Positions 52,676 to 61,834 of a stretch of 64,000 bases of DNA are shown piece by piece. How positions within the stretch are numbered: position 1 is the stretch's first letter; every line of letters begins with the position of its first letter. Origin of the DNA: Nocardioides mangrovicus (lineage in GTDB: Bacteria; Actinomycetota; Actinomycetes; Propionibacteriales; Nocardioidaceae); the NCBI RefSeq assembly GCF_003674065.1, contig NZ_RDBE01000001.1, positions 222,257 through 286,256 on the forward strand. Direction: 5' to 3'. Under the pieces are notes generated by a model, which ran no database searches, was not told the origin of the DNA, and was given only the letters and a program-made list of their open reading frames with translations. The translations under genes and the position numbers were made by a program.

Positions 52676-53488
52676 GTGCTGGGTCGCGGCGTCGAGGTCA
52701 AGACGCCCGAGCAGATCGAGGCGATGCGGGTCGCCGGCCTGCTGACCTGCCGCACGTTGGAGCTGCTGCGCGCCGCCGTCCGCCCCGGCGTGACGACGGC
52801 GGAGCTCGACGCGCTGGCCGAGGCCCACATCCGCGACCACGGCGGCGTGCCGTCGTTCCTGGGCTACGGCACTCCGCCCTTCCCGGGTTCCATCTGCGCC
52901 AGCGTCGACGACGTCGTCGTGCATGGCGTGCCGGGACCGCTGGCGCTGGCCGAGGGCGACGTCGTCTCCATCGACTGCGGCGCCATCGTCGACGGCTGGC
53001 ACGGCGACGCCGCGATCACGGTGCCCGTCGGTGCGGTACCGGAGAAGGTGACCCGGATGATCGCCGTGGCCGAGGACGCGATGTGGGCCGGCATCGCCGC
53101 GGCCCACGTGGGCGGCCGGGTCAGCGACATCTCCCGCGCGGTCGAGGGGTGCGTACGCGCGGCGGGGGAGTACGGCATCCTGCGCCACTTCACCGGTCAC
53201 GGCATCGGGACCGCGATGCACCAGGCCCCCGACGTCCCGAACTACGGCGGCTCGGTGCGGACCCGGCTGCGGCCGGGCCTGGCGCTCGCGGTGGAGCCGA
53301 TGATCACGCTGGGCAGCTCGGAGTGGCTGGTCGACGACGACGAGTGGACCATCCGCACCGACGACGGCTCGTGGTCGGCCCACGTCGAGCACACCTTCGC
53401 GCTGACCGAGCGCGGTCTCTGGGTCCTGACGGCCGAGGACGGCGGCCGCACCCGGCTCGGGGCGGCGTACGGCGGGCCCAACGTCTAG
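52676..53488 (+). CDS. map: Methionine aminopeptidase, type I
   Basis: 270 aa, GTG start. Metal ligands by alignment with E. coli: Asp100, Asp111, His175, Glu207 and Glu238 (VVSIDCGAIVDGWHGDAAI, FTGHGIGTAMHQAP, AVEPMI, AHVEHTF). No N-terminal SH3 linker, so it is the short class. Removes the initiator Met from new proteins. It ends the spc gene set; the LLM gene separates it from infA. Confidence 0.96.
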   Translation: MLGRGVEVKTPEQIEAMRVAGLLTCRTLELLRAAVRPGVTTAELDALAEAHIRDHGGVPSFLGYGTPPFPGSICASVDDVVVHGVPGPLALAEGDVVSIDCGAIVDGWHGDAAITVPVGAVPEKVTRMIAVAEDAMWAGIAAAHVGGRVSDISRAVEGCVRAAGEYGILRHFTGHGIGTAMHQAPDVPNYGGSVRTRLRPGLALAVEPMITLGSSEWLVDDDEWTIRTDDGSWSAHVEHTFALTERGLWVLTAEDGGRTRLGAAYGGPNV

Positions 53489-53534
53489 ACCTGCCCGCCG
53501 GCCGGGATCGCGACGGCGTCGCAGGTCGGGGACT

Positions 53535-53578
53535 TCCCACGACGAACTGTCACTTCCCACAGGTCCTGCGTCGTGGGA
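53535..53578. terminator. Inverted repeat after map
   Basis: TCCCACGACG (53535-53544) and CGTCGTGGGA (53569-53578) are perfect complements with a 24-nt loop, 46 bp after the map stop; ACTTCCCAC also occurs twice within it. It may be a terminator of the spc unit or an operator of the next gene. Confidence 0.45.
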
Positions 53579-53662
53579 GGCGGCCGTTCACCATGCCACC
53601 ATGGGGAACGAGTGACGGACGGGGCGCCGGAATCGTCAGCCCCGCCCCGGCGTTGACCCGAC

Positions 53663-54703
53663 GTGAAGCTCTCGGTCCTCGACCTCGTGCCCGTCCGCAG
53701 CGGCCAGTCCAGCGGCGATGCCGTCCACGCCAGCCTGGACCTGGCCCGGACCGCCGACGATCTCGGCTACCACCGCTACTGGGTGGCCGAGCACCACAAC
53801 ATGCCGGCGGTCGCCGCCACCAACCCGCCGGTGCTGATCGCCATGATCGCCGGCGCCACCCGCCGGATCCGCGTCGGGTCGGGCGGGGTGATGCTGCCCA
53901 ACCACGCCCCGTTCGTGGTGGCCGAGCAGTTCGGGCTGCTCGAGGCGGCCTACCCGGGCCGGATCGACCTCGGCATCGGCCGGGCGCCGGGCAGCGACCC
54001 GGTGACGAGCTACGTGCTGCGCCACGGCGGCGGTGGCGTCGAGGACGACGCGGTGGCGCGGTTTCCCCGCTACGTCGACGACATCATGACCATGCTCGAG
54101 CCCGACGGGGCCTCCCTGGAGCTCAACGGCCGCAGCTACCCGCTGCGGGCCACCCCGGCGGCCACCTCCACCCCGCCGCTCTGGTTGCTCGGCTCCTCGG
54201 ACTACTCGGCCCGGCTCGCCGCGCAGAAGGGGCTTCCCTACGTCTTCGCCCACCACTTCTCCGGCAACGGCACCGCGGAGAGCCTCGCGCTCTACCGTGA
54301 CGGCTTCCGCCCCTCCCAGTACGCCGCCGAGCCGACCACCCTGCTGACCGCCAACGTCGTCGTGGCCGAGACCGCCGAGGAGGCCGAGCGGCTGGCGCGG
54401 CCCCAGCTGCTGGCGATGCTCGCACTGCGCACGGGCGCCCCACTGACGCCGCAGCGCACGGTCGAGGAGGCCGCCGCGGTGCAGGTGCCGGCCGCCCACG
54501 AAGGGCTGCTCGAGGCGATGCGCAGCCGCTGGTACATCGGCTCGCCCGACACCGTGGCCCAGGGGCTGGGCCGGCTGGCCGCCGAGCACGGCGTCGAGGA
54601 GCTGATGGTGCATCCGGTCGCGGGAGCGGGCCTGGACACCCCGACGGATTCCTCCCCGGCGCGCGAGGAGTCGCTGCGGCTGCTGGCCAAGGCGATGGAT
54701 TAG
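53663..54703 (+). CDS. LLM class flavin-dependent oxidoreductase
   Basis: 346 aa, GTG start. Luciferase-like monooxygenase fold: LSVLDLVPVRSGQSSGDAV at the start, YWVAEHHNMPAVAATNPPVL split as the usual AEHH phrase, VGSGGVMLPNHAPFVVAEQF and ERIDLGIGRAPGSD-type block (GRIDLGIGRAPGSDPVTSY). The C-terminal YIGSPDTVAQGLGRLAAEHG matches the family. Reduced FMN is supplied by a partner reductase or F420; the substrate cannot be told. It stands between map and infA on the same strand. Confidence 0.85.
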   Translation: MKLSVLDLVPVRSGQSSGDAVHASLDLARTADDLGYHRYWVAEHHNMPAVAATNPPVLIAMIAGATRRIRVGSGGVMLPNHAPFVVAEQFGLLEAAYPGRIDLGIGRAPGSDPVTSYVLRHGGGGVEDDAVARFPRYVDDIMTMLEPDGASLELNGRSYPLRATPAATSTPPLWLLGSSDYSARLAAQKGLPYVFAHHFSGNGTAESLALYRDGFRPSQYAAEPTTLLTANVVVAETAEEAERLARPQLLAMLALRTGAPLTPQRTVEEAAAVQVPAAHEGLLEAMRSRWYIGSPDTVAQGLGRLAAEHGVEELMVHPVAGAGLDTPTDSSPAREESLRLLAKAMD

Positions 54704-54724
54704 GGTTTTCCAGCGCCCTCGGCC

Positions 54725-54730
54725 TACACT
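54725..54730 (+). promoter_or_regulatory. Candidate -10 box upstream of infA
   Basis: TACACT, 22 bp after the LLM stop and about 140 bp before infA. The region 17-19 bp upstream holds only a weak TTAGGG match to a -35 box. Confidence 0.35.
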
Positions 54731-54868
54731 GATGTGTCGGCCTGTGATGGCCGCGCTTCGTGGCGCCCGGTCCCGCCCTCGCCCGTCGGCTCAGTCGCTG
54801 AGCTCCGACCCGTGTGCGGTGGCGTGCGCCGCGCCGAGAAGATCACCCAGACGAAGATTGCGGAGGAC

Positions 54869-55090
54869 ATGCCGAAGAAAGAAGGCGTGATCGAGATGGA
54901 GGGCTCCGTGGTGGAGGCCCTTCCCAACGCCATGTTCCGTGTGGAGCTCTCCAACGGACACAAGGTGCTCGCCCACATCTCAGGCAAGATGCGCCAGCAC
55001 TACATCCGGATCCTCCCCGAGGACCGCGTGGTGGTGGAGCTGTCCCCCTACGACCTCACCCGCGGTCGCATCGTCTACCGCTACAAGTAA
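54869..55090 (+). CDS. infA: Translation initiation factor IF-1
   Basis: 73 aa from the ATG at 54869 after GGAGGA. An S1-type OB fold: [20 protein letters not shown] (20 residues) and [11 protein letters not shown] at the end. Binds the A site and assists IF-2 and IF-3. It starts the alpha gene set. Confidence 0.98.
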   Translation: MPKKEGVIEMEGSVVEALPNAMFRVELSNGHKVLAHISGKMRQHYIRILPEDRVVVELSPYDLTRGRIVYRYK

Positions 55091-55107
55091 CGAAGGACGC
55101 CCCGCGC

Positions 55108-55221
55108 ATGAAGGTCAACCCGAGCGTCAAGCCGATCTGCGACAAGTGCAAGGTCATCCGTCGCCACGGTCGCGTCATGGTCATCTGCGACAACCCGCGC
55201 CACAAGCAGCGTCAGGGCTGA
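55108..55221 (+). CDS. rpmJ: 50S ribosomal protein L36, zinc-binding form
   Basis: 37 aa. Zinc ligands Cys11, Cys14, Cys27 and His32. It lies 17 bp after infA. The 180-bp gap that follows holds no gene; I see no clear terminator in it, only the ribosome site of rpsM. Confidence 0.97.
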   Translation: MKVNPSVKPICDKCKVIRRHGRVMVICDNPRHKQRQG

Positions 55222-55401
55222 CGCCGGCGCGGAGCCGAGATCCGCGCAGCATCCGGCAAGACGAACGACACAACTGAATAACCCCACTGCGTGATCGCTG
55301 GCCGGGCTCGCCCGGTGACTCACCTCCGGAGCAGTGGCCGGGGACCGCACTCGGTGCGGAACGCGACACGCCACACACCGCTGTGCAACCGAAGGACACA
55401 C

Positions 55402-55776
55402 ATGGCACGCCTCGTCGGCGTCGACCTCCCGCGCGACAAGCGCATCGAGGTCGCGCTCACCTACATCTACGGCATCGGCCGTACCCGCGCCCACCAGGTC
55501 CTCGCGGCCACCGGCGTCGACCCCGACGCGCGCGTCCACGCGCTCAGCGAGGACGACCTGGTCAAGCTCCGCGACGAGATCGAGGCGAACTTCCGCATCG
55601 AGGGCGACCTGCGCCGCGAGACCCAGGCCGACATCCGTCGCAAGATCGAGATCGGCAGCTACCAGGGTCGCCGCCACCGCATGGGCCTCCCGGTCCGCGG
55701 TCAGCGCACCAAGACCAACGCCCGTACTCGCAAGGGTCCCAAGCGGACCGTCGCCGGCAAGAAGAAGGCCAAGTAA
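55402..55776 (+). CDS. rpsM: 30S ribosomal protein S13
   Basis: 124 aa from the ATG at 55402. [20 protein letters not shown] (20 residues) opens the protein and [19 protein letters not shown] closes it. It contacts the P-site tRNA and bridges the subunits. Confidence 0.98.
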   Translation: MARLVGVDLPRDKRIEVALTYIYGIGRTRAHQVLAATGVDPDARVHALSEDDLVKLRDEIEANFRIEGDLRRETQADIRRKIEIGSYQGRRHRMGLPVRGQRTKTNARTRKGPKRTVAGKKKAK

Positions 55777-55779
55777 CCC

Positions 55780-56184
55780 ATGCCTCCCAAGACTCGTCAG
55801 GGCGCGGCCAAGAAGGTCCGCCGCAAGGAGAAGAAGAACGTCGCTGCGGGCGAGGCCCACATCAAGAGCACGTTCAACAACACGATCGTCACGATCACCG
55901 ACCCCACCGGGGCGGTCGTCTCCTGGGCCTCGGCCGGCACCGTCGGCTTCAAGGGCTCGCGCAAGTCCACCCCGTTCGCCGCGCAGATGGCCGCCGAGGC
56001 CGCCGGTCGCCGGGCGATGGACCACGGCATGAAGAAGATCGACGTCTTCGTCAAGGGCCCCGGTTCGGGCCGCGAGACGGCGATCCGGTCGCTGGGTGCG
56101 ATCGGCCTGGAGGTCGGCACCATCCAGGACGTGACGCCCACGCCGCACAACGGCTGCCGCCCGCCCAAGCGCCGTCGCGTCTGA
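55780..56184 (+). CDS. rpsK: 30S ribosomal protein S11
   Basis: 134 aa, ATG 3 bp after rps[21 protein letters not shown] (20 residues) and [14 protein letters not shown] are standard. Part of the 30S platform, near the Shine-Dalgarno helix. Confidence 0.98.
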   Translation: MPPKTRQGAAKKVRRKEKKNVAAGEAHIKSTFNNTIVTITDPTGAVVSWASAGTVGFKGSRKSTPFAAQMAAEAAGRRAMDHGMKKIDVFVKGPGSGRETAIRSLGAIGLEVGTIQDVTPTPHNGCRPPKRRRV

Positions 56185-56217
56185 CGTCGACCAGAGACTT
56201 CCGAGGAGAACACCACC

Positions 56218-56826
56218 ATGGCCCGTTACACCGGCCCCATGACCAAGAAGTCGCGCCGTCTGGGCGTCGACCTGGTCGGCGGCGACGCCGCCTTCGAGAA
56301 GCGCCCCTACGCGCCCGGCCAGCACGGTCGCGCGCGGATCAAGGAGAGCGAGTACCGCAACCAGCTGCAGGAGAAGCAGAAGGCCCGCTTCACCTACGGC
56401 GTGATGGAGAAGCAGTTCCACAACTACTACGACGAGGCCAGCCGTCGTCCCGGCAAGACCGGTGACAACCTGCTCCAGCTCCTGGAGTGCCGTCTGGACA
56501 ACGTCGTGTACCGAGCCGGCTTCGCCCGCACCCGCCGCCACGCACGGCAGCTCGTGGTCCACGGCCACTTCCTGGTCAACGGCCACAAGGTCGACATCCC
56601 CAGCTACCAGGTCAGCGCCCACGACGTCATCGACGTCCGGGAGAAGTCGCTGGAGATGACCCCGTTCATCGTGGCGCGCGAGACCCACGGCGAGCGGCTC
56701 GTGCCGGCCTGGCTCGAGGCGCAGCCGAACCGGATGCGCGTCCTGGTCCACTCCGTGCCGGTCCGGGCCCAGATCGAGATCCCGGTCCAGGAGCAGCTGA
56801 TCGTCGAGTACTACTCCAAGAAGTAG
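56218..56826 (+). CDS. rpsD: 30S ribosomal protein S4, zinc-free form
   Basis: 202 aa, ATG start after GAGGAGAA. It has MARYTGPMTKKSRRLGVDL without the N-terminal Cys cluster of zinc-binding S4. The S4 domain LDNVVYRAGFARTRRHARQL (20 residues) is intact. Primary 16S binder; in E. coli it represses the alpha operon. Confidence 0.98.
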   Translation: MARYTGPMTKKSRRLGVDLVGGDAAFEKRPYAPGQHGRARIKESEYRNQLQEKQKARFTYGVMEKQFHNYYDEASRRPGKTGDNLLQLLECRLDNVVYRAGFARTRRHARQLVVHGHFLVNGHKVDIPSYQVSAHDVIDVREKSLEMTPFIVARETHGERLVPAWLEAQPNRMRVLVHSVPVRAQIEIPVQEQLIVEYYSKK

Positions 56827-56952
56827 TCACCAGCAGTTGAGTTAACGCAGTACGCCAGGACGCGGCCGCAGGCGGCCTGGTGCCTTCCCACCACACGAAA
56901 AATGCAGTTCGAGCTCGTCATATAGCGGGTGGGCTCGGAAAGGAAACCAGCA

Positions 56953-57978
56953 GTGCTCATCGCTCAGCGTCCGACCCTGTCGGAAGAGACCGTCGACGAG
57001 TTCCGCTCCCGGTTCGTCATCGAGCCGCTCGAGCCGGGCTTCGGCTACACCCTGGGCAACTCGCTGCGTCGCACCCTGCTGTCCTCGATCCCTGGTGCCT
57101 CCGTCACCAGCATCAAGGTCGACACCGCGCTGCACGAGTTCTCCACGATCGAGGGCGTCAAGGAGGACGTCACCGAGATCATCCTCAACCTCAAGGGCCT
57201 CGTCGTCTCCTCCGAGCACGACGAGCCGGTCACCATGTACCTGCGCAAGCAGGGCGCCGGTGACGTCACCGCGGCCGACATCGCGCCGCCGGCCGGCGTC
57301 GAGGTGCACAACCCCGACCTGAAGATCGCCACCCTCAACGACAAGGGCAAGCTCGAGATGGAGCTCGTCGTCGAGCGGGGTCGCGGCTACGTCAGCGCCG
57401 TGCAGAACAAGGGCGCCGACAACGAGATCGGCCGGATGCCGGTGGACTCGATCTACTCGCCGGTCCTGAAGGTGACCTACAAGGTCGAGGCCACCCGTGT
57501 CGAGCAGCGCACCGACTTCGACAAGCTGGTCATCGACGTCGAGACCAAGCAGTCGATCCGCCCGCGCGACGCCATCGCCTCGGCCGGTAAGACCCTGGTC
57601 GAGCTGTTCGGGCTGGCCCGCGAGCTCAACGTCGAGGCCGAGGGCATCGACATCGGCCCGTCGCCGGTCGACGAGCAGCTGGCCGCCGACCTGGCGCTGC
57701 CGGTCGAGGACCTGCAGCTGACGGTCCGCTCCTACAACTGCCTCAAGCGCGAGGGCATCCACACGGTGGGCGAGCTGATCTCCCGCTCCGAGCAGGATCT
57801 GCTCGACATCCGCAACTTCGGCGCCAAGTCGATCGACGAGGTCAAGGCGAAGCTGCACGAGATGGGTCTCTCGCTCAAGGACAGCGCCCCGGGCTTCGAC
57901 CCGTCGGCGCACCTGGCCGCCTACGACGACGACTACGACGAGGGCGACGGCGCCTCGCTCGAGGACGAGCAGTACTAG
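56953..57978 (+). CDS. rpoA: DNA-directed RNA polymerase subunit alpha
   Basis: 341 aa from the GTG at 56953 with AGGAAA upstream; the start [20 protein letters not shown] (20 residues) is the actinobacterial norm. The N-terminal dimerisation domain has [20 protein letters not shown] (20 residues); the C-terminal domain (about 255-320) holds [14 protein letters not shown] and [16 protein letters not shown] for UP-element binding, followed by an acidic tail ([10 protein letters not shown]). Confidence 0.98.
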   Translation: MLIAQRPTLSEETVDEFRSRFVIEPLEPGFGYTLGNSLRRTLLSSIPGASVTSIKVDTALHEFSTIEGVKEDVTEIILNLKGLVVSSEHDEPVTMYLRKQGAGDVTAADIAPPAGVEVHNPDLKIATLNDKGKLEMELVVERGRGYVSAVQNKGADNEIGRMPVDSIYSPVLKVTYKVEATRVEQRTDFDKLVIDVETKQSIRPRDAIASAGKTLVELFGLARELNVEAEGIDIGPSPVDEQLAADLALPVEDLQLTVRSYNCLKREGIHTVGELISRSEQDLLDIRNFGAKSIDEVKAKLHEMGLSLKDSAPGFDPSAHLAAYDDDYDEGDGASLEDEQY

Positions 57979-58031
57979 ATCATCATCACTACCTCGGTAC
58001 CTGACACGGCCGGGGAGGAACGAGAGTCACC

Positions 58032-58628
58032 ATGCCTACTCCCAAGAAGGGTGCCCGCCTCGGCGGCAGCCCGTCGCACCAGCGGCTGATCGTCGCCAAC
58101 CTGGCCACCGCGCTCTTCGAGCACGGTCGGATCACCACCACCGAGGCCAAGGCGCGTGTGCTGCGCCCGGTCGCGGAGAAGCTGATCACCAAGGCCAAGA
58201 AGGCCGAGCTCGGCAGCGTCGCGAGCATCCACCACCGTCGTGAGGTCCTCAGGACCATCCGCGACAAGTCGGTGGTGCACGCGCTGTTCACCGAGATCGC
58301 GCCGTCGTTCGCGGAGCGTCCGGGTGGCTACACCCGCATCACCAAGCTCGGCCCCCGCAAGGGCGACAACGCCCCCATGGCGGTCATCGAGCTGGTGACC
58401 GAGGCCTACGAGCCCAAGCCCGCCTCGGCGAAGCGCTCGACCCCGGCCCCGGCCGCCGCCCCGGTCGTGCAGGAGACCCCGGCTGAGGAGACCCCGGCTG
58501 AGGAGACCCCGGCTGAGGAGACCCCCGCCGAGGAGACCCCCGCCGAGGAGACTCCGGCCGAGGAGACCCCCGCCGAGGACTCCGCTGCCGAGGAGCCTGC
58601 TGTCGAGGAGTCCAAGGACAAGGCGTAG
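58032..58628 (+). CDS. rplQ: 50S ribosomal protein L17, with repeat tail
   Basis: 198 aa, ATG start after GGAGGAA. The L17 core (about 1-125) begins [19 protein letters not shown] and contains [17 protein letters not shown]. The tail has seven copies of ETPAE plus a Glu/Ala/Ser end, giving a protein about 70 residues longer than usual L17. The repeat is 58473-58577. Last gene of the super-operon, followed by a strong terminator. Confidence 0.97.
   Translation: MPTPKKGARLGGSPSHQRLIVANLATALFEHGRITTTEAKARVLRPVAEKLITKAKKAELGSVASIHHRREVLRTIRDKSVVHALFTEIAPSFAERPGGYTRITKLGPRKGDNAPMAVIELVTEAYEPKPASAKRSTPAPAAAPVVQETPAEETPAEETPAEETPAEETPAEETPAEETPAEDSAAEEPAVEESKDKA
58473..58577 (+). repeat. Seven 15-bp tandem repeats inside rplQ
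   Basis: GAGACCCCGGCTGAG and close variants occur seven times head to tail, in frame, encoding ETPAE each time. The first three copies have the same codons and later ones differ only at third positions (CCG/CCC, GCT/GCC, ACC/ACT), so the repeat is kept at the protein level and is likely length-variable between strains. Confidence 0.9.
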
Positions 58629-58640
58629 TAGCCAGCACCT

Positions 58641-58682
58641 GTCGAAGGGGCCCGTCACCGCGAGGTGGCGGGCCCCTTCGAC
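58641..58682 (+). terminator. Terminator of the ribosomal super-operon
   Basis: GTCGAAGGGGCCCGTCACC (58641-58659) and its complement (58664-58682) form a 19-bp stem with one G-T pair and a GCGA tetraloop, 12 bp after the rplQ stop. Confidence 0.85.
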
Positions 58683-58694
58683 GTCGGTGGCCGA

Positions 58695-58740
58695 GACGTC
58701 ATACGTGCTGGCGCCCGGAGCGACCAGTTCGTATGACGTC
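58695..58740. repeat. 46-bp palindromic element, copy 2 (3' end of the flavoprotein gene)
   Basis: Arms GACGTCATACG (58695-58705) and CGTATGACGTC (58730-58740), same total length as the copy at 23454. On the minus strand the element supplies the last codons and the stop codon (TGA, 58699-58701) of the flavoprotein gene. Read in the same frame, copy 1 would also give DVIRTGR...V and a stop. Confidence 0.85.
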
Positions 58741-60408
58741 CTGGGCCAGTTCGGCCAGGTACGCATGCACGAGCGGCACCACGGAGGCACCCTCGCCGGA
58801 GGCGGCGGCCACCCGCTTCATCGAGCCGCCGCGGACGTCGCCGGCGGCGTAGACGCCGGGGACGGTGGTCTCCAGGTTGGCCGGCGGCAGGCCTTCGGTC
58901 CACAGGTGCTGGGGGACGTCGCGGCCGGTGAGGACGAAGCCGTGCTCGTCGCGGCAGATCGGCTCGGGGATCCAGTCGCAGTGCGGCGAGGCGCCCAGCA
59001 GCAGGAAGAGACCGGCCGCCTCGTGGCGCGCGACGGTGCCGTCGGTGAGGTCGCGCACATCGATCCACTCCAGCGAGGCCTCGCCGCCGCCGTCGACGAC
59101 CTCGGCGCAGGGCCGGATGGAGACGACCGGGTTGAAGGCGATCTCGCGGACCAGGTAGTCCGACATCGTCTCGGAGACCTCGGGGCGCCGGATCAGGATC
59201 GTCACCGAGCGGGCGAAGCGCGAGAGGTGCAGCGCGGCCTGACCGGCGGAGTTGCCGCCGCCGACCACGAACACGTCGCGGCCGTCCATGTCGCGGGCGG
59301 CACTGACGGCGGCGCCGTAGTGGACGCCGCGGCCGATGAGGTCGTCGACGGCGGGTACGCCGAGCCGCCGGTAGGCGACGCCGGAGGAGATGACCACCGA
59401 GCGGGCACGGACCTCGCCGCTCTCGGTGACCAGCCGGTGGGGCTCCCCGTCGGTGCCGGCGACCAGCGAGGTGACCGGCAGGCCGGTGAAGAAGCGCGTG
59501 CCGAACCGGATGGCCTGGCTGCGGGCGCGCTGGGCCAGCCGCATGCCGGAGATGCCGCGCGGGAAGCCGAGGTAGTTGCGGATCATCGAGCTGGTGCCGG
59601 CCTGCCCGCCGACGGCCTCGGCCTCGACGACGACGGTCGACAGGCCCTCGGAGGAGGCATAGACGGCGGCCGCCAGACCGGCCGGGCCGGCCCCGACGAT
59701 GGCGACGTCGACGACCGTGTCGACGTCGACCTCGTCGGGTCGCCCGTAGATGCTGACCGCGACGTCGCGCACGGATGAGACCGGTTCGGGGACGCCGCGG
59801 GAGAACGCCCAGATGACCGGCAGCCGGCCCTGGTCATCGGGCGGCAGCTGGCCCAGCACGCGCCGGCCGACCTCGGAGTCGGGTGAGTAGACGCGGCTGG
59901 GCATGCCCATCCGGTCGAGGAAGTCGCGGATGGCGCCCACGACGGGATCGTGGGCGGTGGCGATGATCTTGGTCGACGGCACCTCTGGGTCGGGCACGGT
60001 GGAGCCCCAGTCGGAGAGCAGCTCGGTGAGCGCACCGTGGAACTCCTCGTCGCGGACCCCGCGTGGCATCAGCAGGTAGGCGTCGTACTTGCCCAGGGCC
60101 AACGCCGGGCGCAGCCCGTCGGCGTCCTCGCGGAACCGGGTGTAGTGGGCCGCGACGACGCGGCGGGCGGTGGGCACCAGGGTGCGCCACTCGTGGAAGG
60201 CCCAGAGGATCTCGGCGTCGGGCAGCGTCGACTCGGTGACGATGAGCGCCACCTGACGGCCCGCGTCGACCAGCTCACGGAGGCGCTCGTAGGACTCGGC
60301 CCCGCTCGTGGTGCAGACGACGTCGTACTCGCGCTCGTAGCGGGCGAGCTGCTCGCAGAGCACGTCGTCGTGCGCGGGGGCACAGATGAGGATGACCGGG
60401 GAGGGCAC
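58699..60408 (-). CDS. Fused receiver-like / thioredoxin-reductase-like flavoprotein
   Basis: 569 aa from the GTG at 60408; a GTG at 60423 adds five residues but lies over the truA -10 box. The N-terminal roughly 200 residues ([20 protein letters not shown]) resemble a degenerate response-regulator-like domain pair. A FAD-binding [17 protein letters not shown] begins near 231 and an NADPH-binding [18 protein letters not shown] near 378. The redox-active CxxC of thioredoxin reductase is missing: its place reads [11 protein letters not shown]. So disulfide reduction of thioredoxin is unlikely; ferredoxin/NADP reduction or signalling are alternatives. C-terminal 12 residues come from a palindromic repeat. 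Confidence 0.83.
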   Translation of the reverse strand: MPSPVILICAPAHDDVLCEQLARYEREYDVVCTTSGAESYERLRELVDAGRQVALIVTESTLPDAEILWAFHEWRTLVPTARRVVAAHYTRFREDADGLRPALALGKYDAYLLMPRGVRDEEFHGALTELLSDWGSTVPDPEVPSTKIIATAHDPVVGAIRDFLDRMGMPSRVYSPDSEVGRRVLGQLPPDDQGRLPVIWAFSRGVPEPVSSVRDVAVSIYGRPDEVDVDTVVDVAIVGAGPAGLAAAVYASSEGLSTVVVEAEAVGGQAGTSSMIRNYLGFPRGISGMRLAQRARSQAIRFGTRFFTGLPVTSLVAGTDGEPHRLVTESGEVRARSVVISSGVAYRRLGVPAVDDLIGRGVHYGAAVSAARDMDGRDVFVVGGGNSAGQAALHLSRFARSVTILIRRPEVSETMSDYLVREIAFNPVVSIRPCAEVVDGGGEASLEWIDVRDLTDGTVARHEAAGLFLLLGASPHCDWIPEPICRDEHGFVLTGRDVPQHLWTEGLPPANLETTVPGVYAAGDVRGGSMKRVAAASGEGASVVPLVHAYLAELAQDVIRTGRSGRQHV

Positions 60409-60413
60409 CTCAC

Positions 60414-60419
60414 TATTCT
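60414..60419 (+). promoter_or_regulatory. Candidate -10 box, leaderless truA
   Basis: TATTCT lies 7 nt before the GTG of truA in the short divergent gap. No clear -35 box. Confidence 0.4.
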
Positions 60420-60426
60420 TCACCGG

Positions 60427-61227
60427 GTGCGGTTGCGGATCGACCTCTCCTACGACGGCGCCGCCTTCCACGGCTGGGCGGCGCAGCCCGGGCTGCGCAC
60501 CGTGCAGGGCGACCTGGAGGCGGCGCTCGACACCGTCCTGCGCACCACCGGCACCCAGCTAACCGTGGCCGGGCGCACCGACAGCGGGGTGCACGCACGC
60601 GGTCAGGTGGCGCACGTCGACGTCGATCAGCACGACGACCGGCTCGCCCGACGGCTCAACGGGGTGCTGGCCCACGACGTCCGCGTGAGGTCGGTGAGCG
60701 AGGCGCCCGAGGGGTTCGACGCCCGGTTCTCGGCGCTGTGGCGGCGCTACGCCTACCGGATCGCCGACACCGCCGAGGCGATGGACCCGCTGCGGCGCGG
60801 CGAGGTGGTGGCCTGGCCGCGGCTGCTCGACGTCGACGCGATGAACCGGGCGGCGGCGGCGCTGCTCGGCGAGCACGACTTCGCCGCGTTCTGCAAGCGT
60901 CGTGAGGGGGCCACCACCATCCGCACGCTGCTCGACCTGGCGTGGGAGCGCGACGCCTCGGGCGTGCTGGTGGGCACCGTGCGCGCCGACGCGTTCTGCC
61001 ACAGCATGGTGCGGGCGCTGGTGGGCTGCCTGGCCGCCGTCGGGGAGGGGCGCCGCGACGCCGGCTGGGCGGGCGAGGTGCTGGCCGGGCAGCGACGCGA
61101 CCCCGGCGTCACGGTCATGCCCGCCCACGGGCTGACGCTGGAGGAGGTCGGCTACCCGCCCGACGACGACCTGGCGGACCAGGCCTCCCGGGCCCGAGTG
61201 GTGCGCACGCTGGGATCCACCCCGTGA
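60427..61227 (+). CDS. truA: tRNA pseudouridine(38-40) synthase
   Basis: 266 aa from the GTG at 60427; the start [17 protein letters not shown] is typical. The catalytic Asp52 lies in [24 protein letters not shown] and [10 protein letters not shown] are conserved. It isomerises U38-U40 in the anticodon arm. truA often follows rplQ; here the divergent flavoprotein gene intervenes. The stop overlaps the next gene. Confidence 0.95.
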   Translation: MRLRIDLSYDGAAFHGWAAQPGLRTVQGDLEAALDTVLRTTGTQLTVAGRTDSGVHARGQVAHVDVDQHDDRLARRLNGVLAHDVRVRSVSEAPEGFDARFSALWRRYAYRIADTAEAMDPLRRGEVVAWPRLLDVDAMNRAAAALLGEHDFAAFCKRREGATTIRTLLDLAWERDASGVLVGTVRADAFCHSMVRALVGCLAAVGEGRRDAGWAGEVLAGQRRDPGVTVMPAHGLTLEEVGYPPDDDLADQASRARVVRTLGSTP

Positions 61228-61829
61228 CCGACCACTACTTCTCCGCCGACCCGAGCGTGCCGTTCGAGCGGTCGCCGGTGGCCGCCACGGTCTGGGGGCA
61301 CGACCTCGAGCTCTCCTCCGGCAGCGGCGTGTTCGCCAACGGTCGGCTCGACGTCGGCACCGCGGTGCTGCTGCGCGAGACCGAGCCGCCCGGCCCCGGT
61401 CGCTACCTCGACCTGGGCTGCGGCTACGGCGTCATCGGGCTGGCGATCGCCGTGGCCCAGCCGAGTGCGGTGGTCGACGCGGTGGACGTCAACGAGCGTG
61501 CGCTGCTGCTGGCCAACGAGAATGCCGCCTCGCTCGACGTCGCCGACCGCTACACCGCGGCCACCTCGCTGCCGGAGACGACGTACGACGAGATCTGGTC
61601 CAACCCGCCGATCCGGATCGGCAAGCAGGCGCTGCACGAGCTGCTGCTCACCTGGCTGCCGCGGCTGGCGCCGGGCGGCCGTGCGGTGATGGTGGTGGGC
61701 AAGAACCTGGGGGCCGACTCGCTGGCGTCGTGGCTGGGCGAGCAGGGCTACCCGACCACGAAGCTGGCCAGCGCGAAGGGGTTCCGGGTGCTGGAGACGC
61801 GGGTGACCCCAGCCCGGATGACACAGTGA
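61224..61829 (+). CDS. Class I SAM-dependent methyltransferase, RsmC-like
   Basis: 201 aa from the GTG overlapping the truA stop (GTGA). Opens [16 protein letters not shown] and has [16 protein letters not shown] (AdoMet), [10 protein letters not shown] and the catalytic NPPI of amino-methyltransferases acting on guanine N2. It matches the small RsmC/RlmG-like (MTS) proteins, about half the size of E. coli RsmC because the N-terminal duplicate is absent. Pairing with truA fits rRNA or tRNA modification. Confidence 0.85.
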   Translation: MTDHYFSADPSVPFERSPVAATVWGHDLELSSGSGVFANGRLDVGTAVLLRETEPPGPGRYLDLGCGYGVIGLAIAVAQPSAVVDAVDVNERALLLANENAASLDVADRYTAATSLPETTYDEIWSNPPIRIGKQALHELLLTWLPRLAPGGRAVMVVGKNLGADSLASWLGEQGYPTTKLASAKGFRVLETRVTPARMTQ

Positions 61830-61834
61830 CGTCC

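Noticed and set aside
58473-58577. CRISPR-like repeat array
   Set aside because: The units are contiguous 15-bp coding repeats without spacers, in frame in rplQ. No CRISPR array or cas gene is seen in the window.
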